Part shown: positions 58,810 to 64,000 of the stretch, piece after piece
How the letters are laid out: every line of letters begins with the position of its first letter
Position numbering within the stretch: position 1 is the stretch's first letter
Source: Inquilinus ginsengisoli_A
GTDB taxonomy: Bacteria; Pseudomonadota; Alphaproteobacteria; DSM-16000; Inquilinaceae
Direction of reading: 5' to 3'
Assembly: GCF_031453975.1 (NCBI RefSeq)
Contig: NZ_JAVDPW010000003.1
Coordinates: 124,001-188,000, forward strand
DNA: 64,000 nt
Notes under the pieces: generated by a model
The model's input: only the letters and a program-made list of their open reading frames with translations
Told to the model about the DNA's origin: nothing
Database searches by the model: none
Translations under genes and position numbers: made by a program

Positions 58810-59853
58810 ATGCGCGCCTTCTTCCATCCCGACCAGCGCCTGCACACGCCGCAGCAATTCATGCGGGCGGGGCGTCTGGCTGCGCCGCAGGACGTGCCGG
58901 CGCGGGTCGACCCGCTGCTCGCCGCCCTGGCCGGCCGGGGCATCGCGGCCGAACGGCCGGCCGATCGCGGCCTGACCCCGGCGCTGGCGGTGCACACGCC
59001 CGATTTCCTCGACTTCCTGGCCGGCGCCTGGGGCCGCTGGGCCGCGCTGCCCAATGCCGGGCCGGAGGTGCTGCCCAACCTGTCGCCCTATTGGAACGGC
59101 ACGCCGGGCACGGTGCGGCCGCCCTGCCGCTCCGCCTCGGTGGTGGCTCAGGCCGGCCACTATCTTGGCGACCTCGCCGTGCCGCTGGGCGAGGCCAGCT
59201 GGACGGCGATCCTGGCTTCGACCTGGACCGCGGCCGGGGCGGCCGAGGCCGTGCTGGGCGGCGACCGCGCCGCCTATGCGCTGTGCCGCCCCTCCGGCCA
59301 CCACGCCCGGGCCGACCGGGCCAGCGGCTTCTGCTACCTCAACAACGCCGCCATCGCCGCCCAGGCCCTGCGCGGCCGCTTCGCCAAGGTCGCGGTGCTC
59401 GACATCGACGCCCATCACGGCGACGGCACGCAGGAGGTGTTCTATGGCCGCGGCGACGTGCTGACCGTCTCGCTGCACGCCGACCCCGCGGTCTACTACC
59501 CGTTCTATACCGGCTATGCCGATGAGCGCGGGGTCGGGGCCGGGGAGGGCGCCAACCTGAACCTGCCGCTGGCGCCGGGCACCGGGGATGACGGGTTCCA
59601 CGCCGCGATCGACCGGGGGCTGGCCGCGGTGCGGGATTTCGGCGCCGAGGCGCTGGTGGTCTCGCTCGGCTTCGACAGCCATGCCGCCGACCCGATCGGC
59701 CTGTTGAAGGTCTCGACCGACGGCTTCGCCGGCGCCGGCGCGCGCATCGCCGCGGCCGGCCTGCCGACCGTGGTGGTGCAGGAGGGCGGCTACGAGGTCG
59801 GCGTGATCGGCGACTGCCTCGGCCGCTTCCTGGACGGCTTCGGCGGCGTGTAG
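58810..59853 (+). CDS. Histone-deacetylase-family (acetylpolyamine amidohydrolase-like) enzyme
   Basis: A 347-aa class II HDAC-fold hydrolase. It has RPSGHHARADRASGFCYLNN (H164, H165), the zinc site VLDIDAHHGDGTQEVFY (D200 and H202) and the third ligand Asp in VSLGFDSHAADP, plus VVQEGGYEV at the end. Bacterial members deacetylate acetylpolyamines or other small amides. It is coupled by a 3-bp gap to the nucleotidyltransferase gene. Confidence 0.9.
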   Translation: MRAFFHPDQRLHTPQQFMRAGRLAAPQDVPARVDPLLAALAGRGIAAERPADRGLTPALAVHTPDFLDFLAGAWGRWAALPNAGPEVLPNLSPYWNGTPGTVRPPCRSASVVAQAGHYLGDLAVPLGEASWTAILASTWTAAGAAEAVLGGDRAAYALCRPSGHHARADRASGFCYLNNAAIAAQALRGRFAKVAVLDIDAHHGDGTQEVFYGRGDVLTVSLHADPAVYYPFYTGYADERGVGAGEGANLNLPLAPGTGDDGFHAAIDRGLAAVRDFGAEALVVSLGFDSHAADPIGLLKVSTDGFAGAGARIAAAGLPTVVVQEGGYEVGVIGDCLGRFLDGFGGV

Positions 59854-59856
59854 GCC

Positions 59857-60714
59857 ATGCCGTCCAGGGTGGATCTGTTTCTCGAAACGCTCACGCCCTG
59901 GGCCGAGGCGGAGGGCGGCATCCGCTTCGCCATGATCGTGGGCTCGCAGGCCCGGCGCACCGACCCCGCCGACGAATTCTCCGACATCGATGTGGTGCTG
60001 TCCTGCGCCGATTCCCGGCCCTATCTCGACGCGTTGGACTGGCTGGCGCCGCTCGGCACCCCGCTGCTGTCCTTCGTCGAACCCACGGCGGTCGGCGGCG
60101 AGTTCGAGCGGCGGGTGCTGTTCGACAGCGGGCTGGATGTCGATTTCGTGCTGCTGCCGCACGCCACGCTGGCGGGCTGGGCCGCGGACGGAATGCCGCC
60201 CGAATTCGGCACCGTCGCCGCCCGCGGACTGCGCATCCTGGTCGACAAGGACGGTATCGGAGCGCGTCTGGTGGACCGGCTGCCGCCGAAGGCGCCGCCC
60301 GACCGGATCTGGAGTGCGGCGGAGTTCGCCGGCAAGACCCAGGATTTCCTCTACCACTGCCTGTGGGCGGCCCGGAAAGCGGCCCGTGGTGAGCTGTTCG
60401 TCGCCCTGCAATGCCTCAACGGTCTGCTGCGGCCGCATCTGTTCGACCTCGCCCGTATGCATCTGCGGCTGACCCGCGGCGCGGCGGCGACGGACTGGTA
60501 CGGGGCCCGCATGATCGAGCGCTGGGCCGATCCCGTCACCATCGCGGCCCTGGCCCGGACCTGCGCAGGGCATGACCGGGCCGGCATCCTGTCGGCTCTC
60601 GATGCGGCGATCGATCTTCACGCTTCGCTGGGGCGGGAGGTCTGCGACCGTCTGGCGATCTCATATCCGGCCGAGGCCGCGGCGCAGATCCGGGAGATGG
60701 TCGCGCGGGTCTGA
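59857..60714 (+). CDS. Aminoglycoside 6-adenylyltransferase (ANT(6))-like protein
   Basis: A 285-aa nucleotidyltransferase with the ANT(6)/AadK pattern: MIVGSQARRTDPADEFSDID (GS at 29-30; metal Asp D43 and D45), then LDVDFVLLP supplying the third acidic residue. The remainder is helical as in the family. Members adenylylate streptomycin, but many chromosomal homologues have unknown substrates; resistance should not be assumed. It sits 3 bp after the HDAC-family gene, an unusual pairing. Confidence 0.85.
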   Translation: MPSRVDLFLETLTPWAEAEGGIRFAMIVGSQARRTDPADEFSDIDVVLSCADSRPYLDALDWLAPLGTPLLSFVEPTAVGGEFERRVLFDSGLDVDFVLLPHATLAGWAADGMPPEFGTVAARGLRILVDKDGIGARLVDRLPPKAPPDRIWSAAEFAGKTQDFLYHCLWAARKAARGELFVALQCLNGLLRPHLFDLARMHLRLTRGAAATDWYGARMIERWADPVTIAALARTCAGHDRAGILSALDAAIDLHASLGREVCDRLAISYPAEAAAQIREMVARV

Positions 60715-60804
60715 TCCCGGCCGGAACCACCCGCCGCCAGGAACCATTGCCTGAATGGGCGGTGCGCGATTCCCTGACCGCTCGTTCAAGCAATGGAGAC
60801 TGGC

Positions 60805-61377
60805 ATGACCGAACGTCTCTTCGGACGCAGGATCGCCGTCATCGTCGCCAACGGCTTCGAGCAGGTGGAGATGACCGAGCCGGTCAAGGCCCTGAGGGCG
60901 GCCGGCGCCGAGGTCGAGATCGTCAGCCCGGAGCCGTCGCAGGTGATGGGGCACAATCATTTCGACAAGGGCGACAGCTTCGCGGTCGACGTCCAGCTCG
61001 ACCAGGCGGTGCCCGAGGGCTATGACGGGCTGCTGATCCCCGGCGGCGTGCACAGCCCGGACCAGCTGCGCACCGACCGCCGGGCGCTGGACTTCGTCCG
61101 CGGCTTCTTTGAATCCGGCAAGCCGGTGGCCGCGATCTGCCACGGCCCGCAGCTGCTGATCAGCGCCGGGGTGATCGAGGGCTGCGAGATGACCGGCTTC
61201 AAGGCGATCCAGCTCGACCTGCGCAACGCCGGCGCCACTGTCTACGACCGCGAGGTCGTGGTCGATGAAGGGCTGGTCACCAGCCGGTCGCCGGCCGACA
61301 TCCCGGCCTTCAACGACCGGATGATCGAGGAATTCGCCGAGGGCCAGCACCGCGGCTTCGCGTCCTCGCTGCACTGA
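60805..61377 (+). CDS. DJ-1/PfpI-family protein
   Basis: A 190-aa class I glutamine-amidotransferase-like protein of the PfpI type. It has VIVANGFEQVEMTEPVKALR near the N-terminus and the nucleophile elbow PVAAICHGPQLLISAG with conserved Cys and His. Such proteins act as glyoxalases/deglycases or chaperone-like proteases in stress. The ATG at 60805 has GGAGA upstream; an ATG at 60793 would add four residues. Convergent with malQ, ending 3 bp from it. Confidence 0.88.
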   Translation: MTERLFGRRIAVIVANGFEQVEMTEPVKALRAAGAEVEIVSPEPSQVMGHNHFDKGDSFAVDVQLDQAVPEGYDGLLIPGGVHSPDQLRTDRRALDFVRGFFESGKPVAAICHGPQLLISAGVIEGCEMTGFKAIQLDLRNAGATVYDREVVVDEGLVTSRSPADIPAFNDRMIEEFAEGQHRGFASSLH

Positions 61378-61380
61378 GCC

Positions 61381-63402
61381 TCAGCGCTGCCGTTCGCGGC
61401 GGATTGCGGCGAGGCGGGCGGCGACATCGGGTTCGGCCAGCGCCTCGCCGGCCGGGCGTGTCAGCCGGCGGCGCCAGTTCGGGTGCTCGTCGATGGTCCC
61501 GGGCAGGTTCGGCTGCTCCTCCAGGCCCAGCACGTCCTCCAGCGGCACCAGCGCCAGCCGGCCTGGGCTGCGGGCGACGAAGCGCAGCGCCGCGTCGACC
61601 ACCGGGGCCGGACTCTCCGGTGGCGGGGTGGAGTCGCCGACGGCCTGCCACAGCGCCGCGCGGTCGGTGGCGCGCTGCGCCTGCTCGGCCACGCCGCCAT
61701 CGGGATACTGGTCCAGCGCGGCGCGGGCGGCGATGTCGGTGCCGCGCCACCAGCCGGCGACCGGCGGCAGGTCGTGGGTCGAACTCATCGCCACCGCGGT
61801 CGGCGACCAGTGTTCGGCCGGCTTGAAGCCGCTGCCCTCGCGCTCGAACCACAGCACCCGCATGCCAGCCACGGCGCGGTCGGCCAGCTGGTCGGCGAAG
61901 CCCCAGGGCAGGGTGCCGAGATCCTCGCCGATCACCACCGCGCGGTGGCGGTGCGATTCCAGCGCCACCAGCCGCAGCAGGTCCTCGACCGGATAGGAGA
62001 GGTAGGCGCCCTCGGTCGGCGCCAGGCCGTCCGGCACCAGCCACAGCCGGGCCAGCCCCATGACATGATCGATCCGCACCCCGCCGGCATGGCGCAGGGC
62101 GGCGCGCAGCGTGGCCAGGAACGGGGCGAAGCCGGTCTCGCGCATCGCCCGGGGCGAGATCGCCGCCAGCGTCCAGTTCTGCCCGGCGGCGTTGAAGGCG
62201 TCGGGCGGGGAGCCGATGCTGGCGCCGCCCAGCACGTCCGACGGCCGGCTCCAGGCATGGCTGCCGGTGGCGTCCATGCCGACGGCGAGGTCGGCGACCA
62301 GGCCGATGCGCATGCCGGCCGACCGGGCCTGGGACTGGGCGTCGGCCAGGGCGCGGTCGGCGACCCATTGCAGGAAGGCGTGGAAGCGCACCGCGCCGGG
62401 ATGCGCCGCCGCGAACTCCGCCACCGCGGCACTGCCGGGGTCGCGCAGCGCCGCCGGCCAGCGCCGCCAGTCGCGGTCGGCCGGGTCGGCGGCGAGGCGG
62501 GCGGCCTGCAGCGCCTCGAACCGGGCATGGTCCTCCAGCAGCGCGCCGCCGGCCTGGACGAAACCGGCGAAATCGGCGGCCAGCGGGCCGGCCTCGGTAT
62601 CGAAGCCGTCATAGAGGGCGCGCAGCAGGGCCAGCTTCGCCTGGGCCGCCGCCGGCCAGTCGATCAGCTCGGCGGCCTCGCAACGGCGGCGGGTGTCGTC
62701 CAGCCCGGCCGACCGGATCGCGGCGGCGACGCGGCCGACGCCGAACAGCGCCGCCGGGTCGGCCAGCAGCGGGTTCAGGAACAGCCGGCTGGAGGGGGAG
62801 TAGGGGCCGAAGCGCTGCGGCTCGGCGGTGAACAGGGCGTGGGTCGGGCTCAGCGCCAGGGCGTCGGCGCCGCGCCGGCCGGCGGCCCGGGCCAGCTCCG
62901 CCACCCCGCCGCTGTCGCCGATGCCGCCGTCGCCGACACCCCCATTTCGGGGGCGTCGCAGCCCATAGATCTGGGCGGCAAGACCCCATAGCCGGCCGCC
63001 GCGGGCGATGTCGTCGAGGCTGAAGCAGCGCAGCGGCGCCACGGCCAGGGTGATCTCGCGATCCTGCAACCGCAGGTGGTGATAGCCGGGCTCCAGGATC
63101 GGCGGCACCCAGCCCCGTCCGTCGTCGCCGCGATGCACGGCGATGTCGATGCGCACCCCCGACTCCAGCACCAGCAGGGCGGCGCCGTCGCCGGCGGCGG
63201 GCGGCAGCGGGATGGCCTGGCCGGTCAGGCCGGTGACCAGCGGCGGCACGGCGGCGGCCGCGTCGGCTTCGCCGATCCGCTCCAGCAGCCGGCGCAGCGT
63301 CTCCGGCGCCACGCTGCGGGTCTGGCCGGTGACGTCGGTCCAGTCCGGGGCAATCCCGGCCCAGCGGGCCCGGTCGTGCAAGCCGTCATCCGCGAGATCC
63401 AC
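61381..63402 (-). CDS. malQ: 4-alpha-glucanotransferase
   Basis: GH77 amylomaltase of 673 aa that transfers maltodextrin segments. The catalytic nucleophile D445 is in GGVRIDHVMGLARLW, the acid/base E493 in VIGEDLGTLP and the third carboxylate D544 in MSSTHDLPPVAGWW. The N-terminal 130 residues are the extension found in proteobacterial MalQ. The conserved RNxGIGD segment is locally duplicated here (RNGGVGDGGIGDSGG). No glg or mal genes adjoin it, so its glycogen or trehalose context is outside the window. Confidence 0.92.
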   Translation of the reverse strand: MDLADDGLHDRARWAGIAPDWTDVTGQTRSVAPETLRRLLERIGEADAAAAVPPLVTGLTGQAIPLPPAAGDGAALLVLESGVRIDIAVHRGDDGRGWVPPILEPGYHHLRLQDREITLAVAPLRCFSLDDIARGGRLWGLAAQIYGLRRPRNGGVGDGGIGDSGGVAELARAAGRRGADALALSPTHALFTAEPQRFGPYSPSSRLFLNPLLADPAALFGVGRVAAAIRSAGLDDTRRRCEAAELIDWPAAAQAKLALLRALYDGFDTEAGPLAADFAGFVQAGGALLEDHARFEALQAARLAADPADRDWRRWPAALRDPGSAAVAEFAAAHPGAVRFHAFLQWVADRALADAQSQARSAGMRIGLVADLAVGMDATGSHAWSRPSDVLGGASIGSPPDAFNAAGQNWTLAAISPRAMRETGFAPFLATLRAALRHAGGVRIDHVMGLARLWLVPDGLAPTEGAYLSYPVEDLLRLVALESHRHRAVVIGEDLGTLPWGFADQLADRAVAGMRVLWFEREGSGFKPAEHWSPTAVAMSSTHDLPPVAGWWRGTDIAARAALDQYPDGGVAEQAQRATDRAALWQAVGDSTPPPESPAPVVDAALRFVARSPGRLALVPLEDVLGLEEQPNLPGTIDEHPNWRRRLTRPAGEALAEPDVAARLAAIRRERQR

Positions 63403-63643
63403 TGCAGCACCCTTCCGATCGCTCGTGCCAGGAACAAGGCACGGCAGCGATCATAGGGCGCGCCGGGCACATGGCCAGCAGGGAAGACGGGGACGGGCGC
63501 GCAGGCCGCATCGCCGGACCGGCTGAGGGCCACAACCCCGAATTGTAGGGGATTGTGGTCCTATTCGAGGTCTCGGACACTGCCCGGACCGGCGAGGGAA
63601 CAGGTCACCCCTGCGCCGCATCTGACTTCGGGGAGACGCGACG

Positions 63644-64000
63644 ATGAGAAGACACGCAGTGGCTCTGGCGATCATGGTGGCCGCCTGGCCGGTCGCCGCG
63701 GAGGCCCAGCAGGCCGCCGCCTGCCGCAGCGACGCGGCGCGGGAGATCCCGGTCACCGGGGTTGCCGGCAGCCTGCAGAATCCGTGCTTCGCGCCGGACA
63801 GCCAGTCCCTGGCCTTCACCAACTTCAAACGGCGCTACAATCTCGGCGGCGCCGTGGTGCGCACGGTCGCCGCCACCGGCGGGGCCCCGATCCGCACCCT
63901 CAGCCCCGGCACCGGGGCGCAGAGCGTCAACCTGCCGGGCCAGTGCTGGAGCGCCGCGGGCAACGCGGTGGTCTATTCCTCCGACGTCGTCGACCGCGAC
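63644..64000 (+). CDS. Exported TolB-like beta-propeller protein, N-terminal part (cut by window edge)
   Basis: The first 119 residues of a secreted protein with a Sec signal (HAVALAIMVAAWPVAAEA, cleavage near AQQ). The mature part has PCFAPDSQSLAFTNFKRRYN, a PD40/TolB-type beta-propeller blade signature, followed by a second blade-like segment (CWSAAGNAVVYSSDV). Two Cys (before the first blade and in NPCF) could form a disulfide. GGGGAGA lies 10 bp before the ATG. The rest of the protein is outside the window. Confidence 0.7.
   Translation, partial: MRRHAVALAIMVAAWPVAAEAQQAAACRSDAAREIPVTGVAGSLQNPCFAPDSQSLAFTNFKRRYNLGGAVVRTVAATGGAPIRTLSPGTGAQSVNLPGQCWSAAGNAVVYSSDVVDRD

Noticed and set aside
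59857..60714. Acquired antibiotic-resistance gene
   Set aside because: There is no mobile element nearby, the base composition matches the neighbours, and chromosomal ANT(6)-like proteins often have unknown roles.

Overview
The window is about 64 kb of very GC-rich bacterial chromosome, almost fully coding, in short operons joined by ATGA/GTGA overlaps. Periplasmic-binding-protein ABC importers of several classes, DUF3830, a BKACE enzyme and DNA rich in REP-like hairpins suggest an alphaproteobacterium, perhaps a Rhodospirillales soil or plant-associated heterotroph. That placement is inference. No rRNA, tRNA, transposase, integrase, phage gene or CRISPR array was recognised.

Layout. (1) 1-6957: a TetR regulator, cut by the window edge, diverges from a sugar ABC importer, two Gfo/Idh/MocA oxidoreductases and uronate isomerase (uxaC): uronate or uronate-derived sugar use. 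(2) 7099-15765: a divergent locus. Leftward are DUF3830, a TIGR04076-like protein, an aldo/keto reductase, an NTF2-like protein, a Liv-type binding protein and a FAD oxidoreductase. Rightward are the matching LivG/F/H/M-type components. (3) 15892-17596: an AI-2E-family membrane protein and an exported small protein. (4) 17724-28410: an LLM flavin monooxygenase with a continuous HpcH/HpaI-aldolase/cyclase reading frame, an exported VOC protein, a dipeptide-type ABC importer, a dienelactone hydrolase/SnoaL-like fusion and a MarR regulator. (5) 28571-34304: a GGDEF-EAL protein, a DUF3311/sodium-solute symporter pair and two paralogous proteins of unknown function. (6) 34726-42453: an eight-gene operon (SDR, enoyl-CoA hydratase, acyl-CoA dehydrogenase, benzoate/2-aminobenzoate-CoA ligase type, 4HBT thioesterase, RidA, kynurenine-formamidase-like hydrolase, kynureninase) that fits kynurenine to anthranilate to anthraniloyl-CoA breakdown. 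(7) 42518-49986: a ROK regulator, SIS protein, BadF/GlcNAc-kinase-like protein, sugar ABC importer and BKACE enzyme. (8) 50112-64000: mixed metabolic, regulatory and stress genes ending in malQ and a truncated TolB-like gene.

The most interesting signal links regions 2, 4 and 6. Four copies of a 26-bp interrupted palindrome (core TTTAA-N2-YTAAA) lie at 12241, 20533, 27846 and 34689, at the promoters of the DUF3830/Liv locus, the LLM operon, the MarR/dienelactone hydrolase pair and the aryl-CoA/kynureninase operon. One of them precedes the MarR gene itself. I infer a local MarR regulon of about 25 genes devoted to importing and degrading an aromatic or N-containing acid through CoA thioesters. 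The expected 2-aminobenzoyl-CoA monooxygenase is not in the window, so the ring-opening step is either encoded elsewhere or done by a different enzyme.

Other regulatory sites are clear. They are a xylO-like ROK operator in front of the sugar/BKACE operons, a duplicated perfect TetR palindrome between a TetR gene and an MFS exporter, and a perfect 16-bp palindrome at a second MarR gene. REP-like double hairpins sit mostly between convergent genes, but two lie inside the aryl-CoA operon.
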